DNA of 39,358 bases from assembly GCA_902493795.1 (NCBI GenBank), contig CABUQZ010000017.1, positions 1 through 39,358 of the forward strand, written 5' to 3'. Source of the stretch: an uncultured Clostridium sp. GTDB lineage: Bacteria > Bacillota_I > Bacilli_A > RF39 > UBA660. Both the position numbers and the translations under genes were made by a program. Below are positions 1 to 7,590 of the stretch, piece by piece. Position 1 is the stretch's first letter. Each line of letters begins with the position of its first letter. The notes under the pieces were generated by a model, which was given only the letters and a program-made list of their open reading frames with translations, searched no databases and was not told the DNA's origin.

Positions 1-25
1 GATATTGTTATGGAGATGATGTCAA

Positions 26-1168
26 ATGAAGAAAAAATATATTATATTTTCTATAGTTACATTAGTTTTATTGGTTGCCCTTATTACAAGTTTTAATTAT
101 TTTAAAACTACAAATACTTATATTGATGATAGTTTTAATAATCAAACTAAGATAACTAAAGGAATATCAATGAATTTAGAACAAACAGCAGGAGCAGGCG
201 ATTATAAAACTGTAACACGGAGTAGTTGGCCAACAGAAAGATATAATTTTAATGCAGAATTATCAAGATGTGAAAATGGTTCAACTTTAAGTTGGGATGA
301 TACAAAAAAAGCAGTTATTGTATCAGGTAATTTGTCAGATAAGTGTTATGTTTATTTTGACTTAGCTAGATTTGATGAAACTTGTGATGGAAGTACCTTA
401 GCTTGTCGTATAGCAAAACAATATACAGGAACTCAAGGTGAGAATTCATTATACTATCATGATAGTACATTAACCAATGGAGCAGGAGATAATTCATACA
501 GATATGCCGGAGCATCTAATAATGTAAATAATTATATTTGCTTAGGTTCAGATGCAACAACATGTCCAGATGCAAACTTATTTAGAATAATAGGAGTATT
601 TGGAGACCAAACGAAAGTAATAAGAGCAAAATCAGTTGGTGACAAAGAATGGGATACAAATGATTCAAATACATGGTCAACATCAAGTTTAAATACATAT
701 TTAAATGGAGAATATTTAACAAGTTTAGGGACATTAGCAGATAAAATAGCAACAACGACATGGAAAGTTGGAGGCGGAAGTACTACATACTTATATGATG
801 TACCAAAAACAGCATATCAATATGAAGTAGGAAGTAGTGCATCAACAACTACATATGATGCAAAAATAGGATTAATGTATGTAAGCGATTATGGATTTGC
901 AGCAGACCAAAGTGGATGGACAACAAAATTAAGTTCTTATAATAGTAATAAATCAAAAAATTGGTTAAATACAGGTAAGTATATAGAATGGACTCTTTCG
1001 CGCAATTCCGACAATACGGATAATGCGTTCGGTGTGATTAGCACTGGCTATGTCGACAACTACAATGTGACTAAGAGCTATGTTGTTCGCCCGTCCTTCA
1101 ATCTTGAGTCTTCGGTAAAATATGTATCAGGGTCAGGAAGTATGAGTGGCCCTGTGCGAGTAAACTAA
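26..1168 (+). CDS. Membrane-anchored surface protein with a DGR-type variable C-terminus
   Basis: 380 residues. A hydrophobic stretch at about residues 5-25 behind a Lys-rich start looks like an uncleaved signal anchor, so the rest should face outward. The C-terminal part (about 300-380) has the pattern of DGR-diversified C-type-lectin-like proteins: a W-T-L-S segment, a run of Asn-derived positions (G336, I338, T340, Y342, D344, Y346, T349, Y352), V-R-P at 354-356, then an S-G-S-G-S-x-S-G-P tail. GC content jumps from about 28% to about 47% at codon 322 onward, unlike the rest of the gene. A GGAG ribosome site lies 10 nt before the ATG. No avd or reverse transcriptase lies beside it, so any mutator must act from elsewhere. 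The ligand is unknown; the surface-display role is inference. Confidence 0.7.
   Translation: MKKKYIIFSIVTLVLLVALITSFNYFKTTNTYIDDSFNNQTKITKGISMNLEQTAGAGDYKTVTRSSWPTERYNFNAELSRCENGSTLSWDDTKKAVIVSGNLSDKCYVYFDLARFDETCDGSTLACRIAKQYTGTQGENSLYYHDSTLTNGAGDNSYRYAGASNNVNNYICLGSDATTCPDANLFRIIGVFGDQTKVIRAKSVGDKEWDTNDSNTWSTSSLNTYLNGEYLTSLGTLADKIATTTWKVGGGSTTYLYDVPKTAYQYEVGSSASTTTYDAKIGLMYVSDYGFAADQSGWTTKLSSYNSNKSKNWLNTGKYIEWTLSRNSDNTDNAFGVISTGYVDNYNVTKSYVVRPSFNLESSVKYVSGSGSMSGPVRVN
1001..1110 (+). repeat. Probable DGR variable region (VR-like) in the host gene
   Basis: Codons 326-360 of the upstream gene. Nearly all variable-looking codons here (GGT, ATT, ACT, TAT, GAC, TAC, ACT, TAT, GTT) end in T or C and could derive from AAT or AAC by changing only the first two bases, as adenine mutagenesis of an Asn-coding template would produce. 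The segment is GC-rich relative to its gene and ends in GTTCGCCC, the same motif that ends the prophage VR. The matching template is not in this window; the prophage TR differs too much to be its direct source. Confidence 0.55.
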
Positions 1169-1183
1169 GTTAGGACATATTAT

Positions 1184-1210
1184 TTGTCTAGCGACGAAAG
1201 TGCTAGGCAA
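1184..1210 (+). other. Hairpin with GAAA tetraloop just after the variable gene
   Basis: Arms TTGTCTAGC and GCTAGGCAA pair over nine positions (one G-T), then a bulged G, two more pairs and a GAAA loop. No T-run follows, so it is not a terminator. DGR targets commonly carry a hairpin or cruciform shortly downstream of VR, and a GAAA loop is known from the Bordetella phage element. It starts 16 nt after the stop codon. Confidence 0.5.
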
Positions 1211-1359
1211 ACGGGGTAAAAAATTATGCTGATGCAAGAAGGACAGCAGTAGACTATGGTAAAACAATGTCTGTCGTGGCTCGCGGTTTGTGCAGGTGTG
1301 ACAGTAGGCGGTGGTGTTAAAATAGAAATTGATATAAATGTAGATATTAAAAGTATTTT

Positions 1360-1382
1360 AAGAGCTTTTGCTCTTTTATTTT
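1360..1382 (+). terminator. Intrinsic terminator after the variable surface gene
   Basis: AAGAGC and GCTCTT form a 6-bp stem with a TTTT loop, followed by TTATTTT. It ends transcription from the first gene before the hydrolase gene. The 1211-1355 stretch before it has no convincing gene. Confidence 0.65.
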
Positions 1383-1418
1383 GGATGAAAATAGTGTAAT
1401 ATTAAGTTGGTGATATAT

Positions 1419-1916
1419 ATGGATATTAAAGTGTTAGTTGTTGGTGCTTTGCAAGAAAATTGTTATGTTTGTAGTATTGGAAATAATGCTTTTATTGTTG
1501 ATCCGGGTGATGAAGCTGATAGAATAATTGAGGCATGTATGGGTAAAAATGTTGTGGAGATAATTGTTACTCATCATCATTTTGATCATGTTGGAGCTTT
1601 AGATGAAATTAAGAAGTATTTTAAACTTGAAGAAAATGTTAAAAGTGATATCTTTGATTATGAAATAATTGAAACTCCAGGGCATACAAGTGATAGCAGA
1701 AGTATTTATTTTAAAAATGAAAAAGTTATGTTTACTGGCGATTTCTTGTTTTATCGTTCTATTGGAAGAACTGATTTAGATACTGGTAGTGATATAGATA
1801 TGATAAAAAGTTTAGAAAAAATTAGTGAATATCCCGATGATATAGTTATTTATCCTGGTCATGGACCTAAAAGTACATTGGGAAGAGAAAAGAATAATTT
1901 TAAATATTATTATTAG
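1419..1916 (+). CDS. Metallo-beta-lactamase-fold hydrolase, glyoxalase II-like
   Basis: 165 residues. The zinc-binding H-x-H-x-D-H motif is present as HHHFDH near residue 57, followed by the later metal ligands in ETPGHTSDS, the Asp of FTGDFLF and the final His in YPGHGP. Proteins of this short cytosolic type hydrolyse thioesters such as S-lactoylglutathione or related compounds; the true substrate cannot be read from sequence. The ATG at 1419 is chosen over an upstream TTG because GGTGA sits 5-6 nt before it. The gene follows a terminator and faces gerQ convergently, so it is probably a single transcription unit. Confidence 0.85.
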   Translation: MDIKVLVVGALQENCYVCSIGNNAFIVDPGDEADRIIEACMGKNVVEIIVTHHHFDHVGALDEIKKYFKLEENVKSDIFDYEIIETPGHTSDSRSIYFKNEKVMFTGDFLFYRSIGRTDLDTGSDIDMIKSLEKISEYPDDIVIYPGHGPKSTLGREKNNFKYYY

Positions 1917-1941
1917 ATAATATAATAGCTGAATAAAATTA

Positions 1942-1967
1942 AAACTGATAGGTTGTGCTATCAGTTT
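1942..1967. terminator. Bidirectional terminator between two convergent genes
   Basis: AAACTGATAG and CTATCAGTTT pair perfectly over 10 bp around a 6-nt loop. The minus-strand side is followed by a T-rich tract, serving gerQ; the plus side has a weaker tract for the hydrolase gene. Confidence 0.75.
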
Positions 1968-1970
1968 AGT

Positions 1971-2336
1971 TTAATATGTTTTTTCTGAGAAACTATGTGA
2001 GTAAATAATTGGTTCCATGAATTCAACATAATTTAAATAAATTATTCTAATTAAGTACCAAAGATTATTTGTGTTATCTCTGATTATAAGATGGTCTCTT
2101 CCAGCTTCTTCAATAATTCCTTCATAAACTTTGTTTTGCCATGCACTACTGTCTGGATATGAAACATAAGCTTTAATCTTTCTTCCTTTGTTTAGCCTTA
2201 AGATATTTTCAATATAACTTTGTTCATCTGGTAAAACATTATTGTTGTTATTTACTTCAGATACAGACATATTTCCTGGTGGTGTTCCGAAATTAGAACT
2301 TGGAAATGTTGGATTTTGGTAAAAATTACCATTCAT
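1971..2336 (-). CDS. gerQ: Spore coat protein GerQ-like
   Basis: 121 residues. An Asn/Pro-rich N-terminus (about 1-40) precedes the conserved GerQ core: E-Q-S-Y-I-E-N-I-L-R-L-N-K-G-R, then G-I-I-E-E-A-G-R-D-H-L-I-I, and a Y-L-N-Y-V-E-F end. In Bacillus GerQ is a spore coat protein crosslinked by transglutaminase and needed for normal function of the cortex hydrolase CwlJ. The ATG at 2336 lies 9 nt from AGAGGTG; the GTG four codons upstream overlaps that ribosome site and is unlikely. Its presence suggests the host, or a recent ancestor, can sporulate. No cwlJ lies beside it. Confidence 0.85.
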   Translation of the reverse strand: MNGNFYQNPTFPSSNFGTPPGNMSVSEVNNNNNVLPDEQSYIENILRLNKGRKIKAYVSYPDSSAWQNKVYEGIIEEAGRDHLIIRDNTNNLWYLIRIIYLNYVEFMEPIIYSHSFSEKTY

Positions 2337-2382
2337 TTTAAAATTCACCTCTAAAACAATATATGTTTTTTATCAATAATAA

Positions 2383-2411
2383 TTGCTAAAAAATAATTAT
2401 TAGTTTATAAT
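2383..2411 (+). promoter_or_regulatory. Promoter of the YitT-family gene
   Basis: TTGCTA, a 17-nt spacer and a perfect TATAAT, 24 nt before the chosen start codon, in the intergenic region divergent from gerQ. Confidence 0.6.
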
Positions 2412-2435
2412 TAATATAGAAAAGTGGTTGAAGAT

Positions 2436-3311
2436 ATGGAAAAAATTAATTACAAAGAAATAATTTTTGATGGATGTTCATTAGTTTTTGGACTTTTCTT
2501 TTATGCAATGTGTTTTAACTTATTTTTAACTCCGAATGATTTAGTTGTATCTGGCTTTAGTGGTATCGCTATTGTTATGCAAAAATTATTTGGATGGACA
2601 CCATCAATTTTCTTATTAATATCTAATATTATTTTGTTAGTTATTTGTTTTATATTTTTGGGATGGAATACTACAAAGAAAAATATTATTGGTTCCTTGT
2701 TATATCCATTAATGGTTACATTATCAATGCCAGTTGCTAATTTTTTAACAAGTTATTTAGTTACTGAAGACTTTTATTTAACACTATTATTTGCAATCTG
2801 TTTGTATGGAATTAGTAGTGGTTTTATATATAGAAGTGGTTTTACTGCGGGTGGTTCTGATATAATTATGCAAATAATAAATAAGTATTGTAAAGTAAGT
2901 GAATCTAAGGCTATGCTATTTGCTAATGGATTTATTATACTTTCTGGTATGTTAGTATTTGGTTTTACTAAAGGTGTCTATTCATTTATCATTTTATATT
3001 GTTCTACATTTTTTGTTGATAAGATTATGTTTGGTATTTCTGATAGTAAATTATTTTATATTTATACTAGAAAAACTAGAAAGATTAAAAAAGTTATTCT
3101 TGAAGAATTTGAAACAGGTTTTACAACAATTCCTGGTACTGGAGGATATTCTCATAAAAATGTTGTTATGATTATGTGTGCTGTATCTAATAATGATTAC
3201 TATTTACTTAAGAAGAGAATTTTAGAAATTGACCCGAGTGCATTTATGATTATTGATAAATGTTATGAAGTTAATGGAGGAGTTAAGAGAAGTAATATTC
3301 CATTTTTATAA
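2436..3311 (+). CDS. YitT-family integral membrane protein (DUF161 plus DUF2179)
   Basis: 291 residues. The N-terminal two thirds form about five or six hydrophobic segments with the family features F-L-T-P-N-D-L-V-V-S-G-F-S-G and, later, F-T-A-G-G-S-D-I. The C-terminal cytoplasmic domain carries T-T-I-P-G-T-G-G-Y-S and ends I-D-K-C-Y-E-V-N-G-G, typical of DUF2179. Family members are widespread in Bacillota; their transport role is not settled. The ATG at 2436 is favoured over a GTG at 2424. It occupies the place where rapZ often precedes yvcK. Confidence 0.85.
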   Translation: MEKINYKEIIFDGCSLVFGLFFYAMCFNLFLTPNDLVVSGFSGIAIVMQKLFGWTPSIFLLISNIILLVICFIFLGWNTTKKNIIGSLLYPLMVTLSMPVANFLTSYLVTEDFYLTLLFAICLYGISSGFIYRSGFTAGGSDIIMQIINKYCKVSESKAMLFANGFIILSGMLVFGFTKGVYSFIILYCSTFFVDKIMFGISDSKLFYIYTRKTRKIKKVILEEFETGFTTIPGTGGYSHKNVVMIMCAVSNNDYYLLKKRILEIDPSAFMIIDKCYEVNGGVKRSNIPFL

Positions 3312-3342
3312 TATTTGTGGTAAACTATTTATGTGATTGCTT

Positions 3343-4296
3343 ATGAAAAAGATTGTTATATTTGGTGGAGGAAGTGGGCTTTCTCAACTTTTAAAAGGAA
3401 TAAAATTATTTCCAGTGGAAATTACAGCGGTGGTATCAGTTGCTGATAATGGCGGAAGCACTGGTCTTCTTCGTCGTGAGTTAAAAATACCTGCGGTTGG
3501 GGATATAACTAAAGTTATGCTTAGTATGGCTGATACAAATCAAGATGTAATGGATTTAATGAATTATCGTTTTACTAAATCTAAAACTTTAGGTATTCAT
3601 TCTGTAAAAAACTTGTTATTAATGGCTTTGATGGATTTAAAAGGTAATTTTGCGAGTGCTATGCCTGTTATGGAAAAACTTCTTGATGTAAAATGTAATA
3701 TTTTGCCATTAACTGAAGATAATGTTAATTTAGTTGGTATTACAAGTAGTGGTAAAAAAGTAATCGGAGAACATCAAATAACTAAATGTGCAAGTAAGAT
3801 TGTGGAAGTAAAATATGATAAAGATATAGTTGTTAATCCTAAAGTAATAAATGCTGTTAAAGATGCAGATTTAATAATATTTTCATCTGGAAGTTTACTT
3901 ACAAGTATTGTTCCACATTTAATTGATAAAAAGTTAGTTGATGTAATTAATAAAGCTAAGGGAGAAAAAGTTTATATATGTAATTTATTTACTCAACCTG
4001 GTGAAACTGATGGTTTTACTGTTTATGATCACATTAAATATCTAGAAAAATATTTAGGTAAAGGTAGTATAGACGTAGTTATAGCTAATAATGAAGATAT
4101 AAGTAGTGATTTAGCTATAAAATATAGAACTGAGGAACAAAAAGACCCAGTAGTTTTAAATATGAATGAATTAAGAGATAAAGATATTTATGTTATTTCT
4201 GATAAGCTTTTTACAATAGAAGATGGTTGGTATAGACATGATGCTTTAAAAACAGGGTATTTGTTGTTCTCATATTTAATGGATGGTAGAAAATGA
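3343..4296 (+). CDS. yvcK: Gluconeogenesis factor YvcK (CofD-like fold)
   Basis: 317 residues. The N-terminal nucleotide-binding loop V-I-F-G-G-G-S-G-L-S and S-V-A-D-N-G-G-S-T-G-L-L-R are diagnostic of the YvcK/CofD family, with N-L-F-T-Q-P-G-E-T-D-G in the second half. YvcK binds UDP-sugars and links carbon metabolism with cell-wall synthesis. The ATG at 3343 is preferred to a TTG two codons upstream. Its TGA stop overlaps the whiA ATG (ATGA), implying translational coupling. The conserved yvcK-whiA order supports both calls. Confidence 0.95.
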   Translation: MKKIVIFGGGSGLSQLLKGIKLFPVEITAVVSVADNGGSTGLLRRELKIPAVGDITKVMLSMADTNQDVMDLMNYRFTKSKTLGIHSVKNLLLMALMDLKGNFASAMPVMEKLLDVKCNILPLTEDNVNLVGITSSGKKVIGEHQITKCASKIVEVKYDKDIVVNPKVINAVKDADLIIFSSGSLLTSIVPHLIDKKLVDVINKAKGEKVYICNLFTQPGETDGFTVYDHIKYLEKYLGKGSIDVVIANNEDISSDLAIKYRTEEQKDPVVLNMNELRDKDIYVISDKLFTIEDGWYRHDALKTGYLLFSYLMDGRK

Positions 4297-5219
4297 CGTT
4301 TACAACTAGTTTAAAAGAAGAAATAGCAAAGCATGAAATAAATAGTATTGAATCTAGATATGAATTAATGGCATTTTTAAATAGTGTTGCTAAGTTTAAT
4401 AAAGATGAAATTAGTTTAACACTAGAAAATGCAAGTATTGCGAGAAGAATTTATAAAGAAATAAAAGAAATATATGGGGTAAGTCCAAATATTGTAATAA
4501 GGGTTCAAAAAAGATTTAAAGTAAAGCAAATATATATATTAAATGTTAAAGAAAAAGTAGATTTTATAAAAAAAGATATTAGTGTGGGGATAAAAATTGA
4601 AGTTGATGATTTAGTTAGTGATGAAGAAAAAATTGCTTTTATTGAAGGTGCTTTCTTAGCTGTAGGTAATGTTTCTAATCCAAGTACTAGTGGTTATCAT
4701 TTAGAATTTATTTTTACGAAAGAAAGGCTTGCTAAACAAGTGCTTAATTTACTTAATTATTTCAATTTAAAAGCTAAATTAATTAAACGTGGTTATAAAA
4801 ATATTGTTTATATTAAAGCTAGTGAAGCAATTAGTGATTTGATAAAAATGTTTAAAGCTACAAGTTCATTGTTTTATTTTGAAGATATAAGAATTTATAG
4901 AGACCATAAAAATATGGTTAATAGGTTAAATAATTGTGAAATTGCTAATCAAGAGAAAACGTTTAGAACAGGTCAAGTGCAACTTGAAAATATTAATTAT
5001 TTAAAGATGCATGATTTATTTGATTTACTTGAAGAAAACACTAGAATTGTTGCAGATGCAAGAGTTAAGTATCCAGAAGTTTCTATGCAAGAACTTGCTG
5101 ATATAATAACCCTTGAAAATAATTATAAAATAGGTAAATCTGGTGTTAATCATCATTTTATTAAAATAAATAATTTAGTTAAAAGACATAAAGAAAGAAG
5201 TGAAGAAAATGGTAGTTAG
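4293..5219 (+). CDS. whiA: DNA-binding protein WhiA
   Basis: 308 residues, the usual family length. It has the N-terminal M-T-F-T-T-S-L-K-E-E-I start, a degenerate LAGLIDADG-like fold (G-A-F-L-A-V-G-N-V-S-N-P near residue 118), and a C-terminal helix-turn-helix region with L-E-E-N-T-R-I-V-A-D-A-R-V-K-Y-P. In Bacillus it affects cell division and chromosome segregation; in actinomycetes it is a sporulation regulator. It overlaps yvcK by 4 nt and the next gene by 11 nt, so all three are probably co-transcribed. Confidence 0.95.
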   Translation: MTFTTSLKEEIAKHEINSIESRYELMAFLNSVAKFNKDEISLTLENASIARRIYKEIKEIYGVSPNIVIRVQKRFKVKQIYILNVKEKVDFIKKDISVGIKIEVDDLVSDEEKIAFIEGAFLAVGNVSNPSTSGYHLEFIFTKERLAKQVLNLLNYFNLKAKLIKRGYKNIVYIKASEAISDLIKMFKATSSLFYFEDIRIYRDHKNMVNRLNNCEIANQEKTFRTGQVQLENINYLKMHDLFDLLEENTRIVADARVKYPEVSMQELADIITLENNYKIGKSGVNHHFIKINNLVKRHKERSEENGS

Positions 5220-5706
5220 ACTTGCTGCAGATATACAACCAGATAGTATTTTAGATGGTTCTGGTATTAGAACTGTAATTTGGTTTCAAGGGTGTCTACA
5301 TAATTGTGAAGGGTGCCAAAATCCTGAAACTCATGATATGAATAGTGGCATGGTTGTTGATATTGATGATATAAAAATGAAACTTAAGAATTTGAAATAT
5401 CAAAGTGGTATTACACTTTCTGGTGGGGACCCATTTTTTCAACCTGAGGCTGCCTTAGAAATAGCAAAATTTGCTAAGAGTATTGGTTTAAATGTTTGGG
5501 CTTATACAGGTTTTACTTTTGATGCATTGCTTAATGGAGATAAAAAAAGAAGAGATTTGTTAGAGTATGTTGATGTTTTAGTAGATGGTAAATTTATGCT
5601 AGATAAAAAAAGTTTAAATTGTAAGTTTCGAGGAAGTACTAATCAACGATTAATTGATGTTAAGAAAAGTTTAGAAAGCGGGAGTGTTATATTATATGGA
5701 ATTTAG
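5209..5706 (+). CDS. nrdG: Radical SAM activase, anaerobic ribonucleotide reductase activating type (NrdG-like)
   Basis: 165 residues. The motif C-L-H-N-C-E-G-C (Cx3Cx2C) near residue 32 binds a 4Fe-4S cluster and S-adenosylmethionine, and Q-G-C before it and Q-N-P-E-T-H after it match NrdG. T-L-S-G-G-D-P-F is the SAM-binding GGE-like segment. The family makes a glycyl radical on the class III ribonucleotide reductase NrdD. No nrdD lies in the window, so the partner is unlinked or the specificity differs. The ATG at 5209 lies inside the end of whiA; a GTG at 5200 is the alternative. Confidence 0.8.
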   Translation: MVVRLAADIQPDSILDGSGIRTVIWFQGCLHNCEGCQNPETHDMNSGMVVDIDDIKMKLKNLKYQSGITLSGGDPFFQPEAALEIAKFAKSIGLNVWAYTGFTFDALLNGDKKRRDLLEYVDVLVDGKFMLDKKSLNCKFRGSTNQRLIDVKKSLESGSVILYGI

Positions 5707-6172
5707 TGAAGGTGTTAATTATACAATACTCGTTAATAATGCTAATAAGGCTTTTTTTGAGAACTTCGAAAGTTACAAGGTTTTGGATACTATGGATGGT
5801 TTTGATGCAATAAAGATGCAGGTTGAGGTGTTTTTAAGTAAGAGAATTGTGTTTAATGAAATATGGTATTATTTAAGTAAGGAAGAAAAGAGTGAATTAT
5901 TAGAAATATTAAAAAGAAGAAATGTAAGTTTTGTTAATATAACTAGTAATGTAGAAGATGTAATATATAGTGATTATGTAATAGTTTATGATGATGATAA
6001 GAAAATATTAGAAGGTAATAAAGAAATGGTTTTAAGAAATGAAAAATTATTAAAAAGATTAGGTTATGGAATACCTTTTGTAGTGGATTTATCAATACAA
6101 CTTAATTATTATGATATATTTGATACAGTTTATTATGATATGGATAAACTAACGGAGGCATTATGGAATTAA
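5696..6172 (+). CDS. Degenerate EcfA-like ABC ATPase, first of a pair
   Basis: 158 residues. The second half resembles the C-terminal part of ECF transporter ATPases: N-I-T-S-N-V-E-D-V-I-Y-S-D-Y-V-I-V corresponds to the switch region ITHDMEEA..ADRVIV, followed by K-I-L-E-G-N and L-L-K-R-L-G-Y-G-I-P-F-V-V-D-L. The catalytic switch His is Ser84. No Walker A, Q-loop or LSGGQ is visible and the N-terminal half is shrunken. GGGAG lies 11 nt upstream of the ATG at 5696. Position supports the origin: ecfA1-ecfA2-ecfT usually precede truA-rplM-rpsI in Bacillota. Function, if any, is unknown; it is an intact reading frame. Confidence 0.55.
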   Translation: MEFSEGVNYTILVNNANKAFFENFESYKVLDTMDGFDAIKMQVEVFLSKRIVFNEIWYYLSKEEKSELLEILKRRNVSFVNITSNVEDVIYSDYVIVYDDDKKILEGNKEMVLRNEKLLKRLGYGIPFVVDLSIQLNYYDIFDTVYYDMDKLTEALWN

Positions 6173-6714
6173 AATTAAATGGTAATATTATAGGTGTTGT
6201 AAGTAATGATTTTAAAGAAGATAATGTTAATGGTAAAGTAAGAGATATCGTAGTAAAAAAGAGTAGTGATGCTTTGAAAATGGTTGGTTTAGATGATACA
6301 TATTTAGATAAAGATATAAGTGAGTTATCTTTGAGGGATAAAAATAAAATAATACTTGCTAGTAAGTTACAAGATAAAGAAATTATGTTAATTAACTTTA
6401 GTAGAGGTTTAACTAATAAAGATATAGAGTTTTTTAAGAAATTGTTTAAAAAGATAATTAATTATGGAAGAAAGATAGTTTTAGTAGATAGAAATAGTAA
6501 TATGTTTATAAATTGTGTTGATAAGATATATGTTATTAACAATAAAAAAATAGTTCTTGAAGTAAATGATATATATGATAAAGGTTTAGAAAAATATATT
6601 GAAGTACCAAAGATAGTAGAATTTACTAATAAAACATTAGATTATGGTGTTAATATAAATCATTATAATGAATTAGATGATTTATTGAAAGCTATTTATA
6701 GGATTAAATCATGA
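6163..6714 (+). CDS. Degenerate EcfA-like ABC ATPase, second of a pair
   Basis: 183 residues. A-L-K-M-V-G-L-D-D-T-Y-L-D-K followed by I-S-E-L-S-L-R-D-K-N-K-I-I-L-A-S-K-L matches the order found in EcfA proteins (..GLDE.YLDR..ELSGGQKRRVAIA..), but the signature LSGGQ reads LSLRD, the Walker B ILDEP reads LINFS (76-80), and the switch VTHD reads VDRN. No Walker A is seen in the first 30 residues. It overlaps the previous gene by 10 nt and truA by 4 nt, so it is kept in an operon. A pseudo-ATPase or structural role is possible; no ecfT follows. Confidence 0.55.
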   Translation: MELKLNGNIIGVVSNDFKEDNVNGKVRDIVVKKSSDALKMVGLDDTYLDKDISELSLRDKNKIILASKLQDKEIMLINFSRGLTNKDIEFFKKLFKKIINYGRKIVLVDRNSNMFINCVDKIYVINNKKIVLEVNDIYDKGLEKYIEVPKIVEFTNKTLDYGVNINHYNELDDLLKAIYRIKS

Positions 6715-7427
6715 GATATTTAATTAAGTTTAGTTATGATGGAACAAGATTTCATGGCTTTCAAAGACAAAAAGATGTTAAAAATGTACAAGGAACATTA
6801 GAAGTAGTTTTAAGTAAAGTGTTAGATGAACCAATTACTATAAAGGGAAGTGGCAGAACTGATGCAGGTGTACATGCTAAAATGCAATGTGCTCATTTTG
6901 ATACAGATAAAATTATTAGCCATAAAGATATTGATAAAATAAATGAATTATTAAAAGAAGAAATAGTTATTAATAAATGTATGCTTGTTAATAGAAAGTT
7001 TCATGCTAGGTATGATGTTAAGAAAAAGACTTATGTTTATAAAGTAAATACTGGTAAATATAAAAGTAAATATAATGGTTATTATTATCAAATAAAGTAT
7101 GATTTTGATATAAAAGGTATGAAAAAAGCAAGTAAGTTATTAGTGGGTACTTATGATTATCATAATTTTGTTAGTGGTTATAGAGATGATTATACATCAA
7201 CAATTTATAAGATAAAAATAAAAAAATATGGTGATATTTTAACATTTAAGTTTGTGGGTATTGGTTTTTATAGATATATGGTTAGGCATTTAGTAGGAGC
7301 TTTACTTGATGTTGGTAAAGGTAAAATAGATATTCATGTTATAGAAAATATGTTAGATAAAGATATTAATAAAACATTAAGTGTTGTTCCAGCGGAAGGG
7401 TTATATTTAGAGAAAATTGAGTATTAA
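6711..7427 (+). CDS. truA: tRNA pseudouridine(38-40) synthase TruA
   Basis: 238 residues. I-K-F-S-Y-D-G-T-R-F-H-G-F-Q-R-Q at the start and the catalytic motif G-S-G-R-T-D-A-G-V-H-A with its Asp near residue 52 are diagnostic. F-L-G-type segments near the end are replaced by I-G-F-Y-R-Y-M-V-R-H-L-V-G-A, also typical. It isomerises uridines 38-40 of the anticodon arm in the cytoplasm. The ATGA overlap with the preceding pseudo-ATPase gene indicates coupling. Confidence 0.95.
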   Translation: MRYLIKFSYDGTRFHGFQRQKDVKNVQGTLEVVLSKVLDEPITIKGSGRTDAGVHAKMQCAHFDTDKIISHKDIDKINELLKEEIVINKCMLVNRKFHARYDVKKKTYVYKVNTGKYKSKYNGYYYQIKYDFDIKGMKKASKLLVGTYDYHNFVSGYRDDYTSTIYKIKIKKYGDILTFKFVGIGFYRYMVRHLVGALLDVGKGKIDIHVIENMLDKDINKTLSVVPAEGLYLEKIEY

Positions 7428-7463
7428 AAGAGTTTTTTGTAAAAAAATAAGTAAAATTTTAAG

Positions 7464-7500
7464 AAAATAGCTAAAAAGGTTTGACTTTTGGCTATTTTTT
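7464..7500 (+). terminator. Terminator after truA, overlapping the rplM promoter
   Basis: AAAATAGCTAAAA (7464-7476) pairs with TTTTGGCTATTTT (7486-7498), 13 bp with one G-T, around a 9-nt loop and followed by further Ts. The -35 hexamer of the rplM promoter begins in the loop. Confidence 0.75.
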
Positions 7501-7509
7501 TCATATAAT
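7481..7509 (+). promoter_or_regulatory. Promoter of rplM-rpsI
   Basis: TTGACT, 17-nt spacer, TATAAT: near-perfect consensus for the housekeeping sigma factor. Expected start is near 7516, leaving a leader of about 75 nt before rplM. Confidence 0.85.
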
Positions 7510-7529
7510 TTTAATCGGTACATTTTATT

Positions 7530-7572
7530 TATGTGATTTGTTTAGTCGTGGGAAAATTAAACAAAAAACATA
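7530..7572 (+). promoter_or_regulatory. Structured leader of rplM, possible L13 autoregulatory element
   Basis: TTGTTTA (7538-7544) pairs with TAAACAA (7558-7564), and outer TATG (7530-7533) pairs with CATA (7569-7572), forming a two-part hairpin directly before the ribosome site. Bacillota often regulate rplM by an L13-binding leader. I cannot confirm the match to that family by eye. Confidence 0.35.
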
Positions 7573-7590
7573 GTGAAAGGAATTAGTTTT

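Noticed and set aside
1001..1110. Host VR-like block written directly by the prophage TR
   Set aside because: Outside the GTTCGCCC end the two differ at many non-adenine positions, so a different template is required.
1184..1210. Riboswitch or c-di-GMP-type aptamer after the first gene
   Set aside because: The simple GAAA-loop hairpin fits, but I could not match the conserved core of any known aptamer and it lies behind, not before, a gene.
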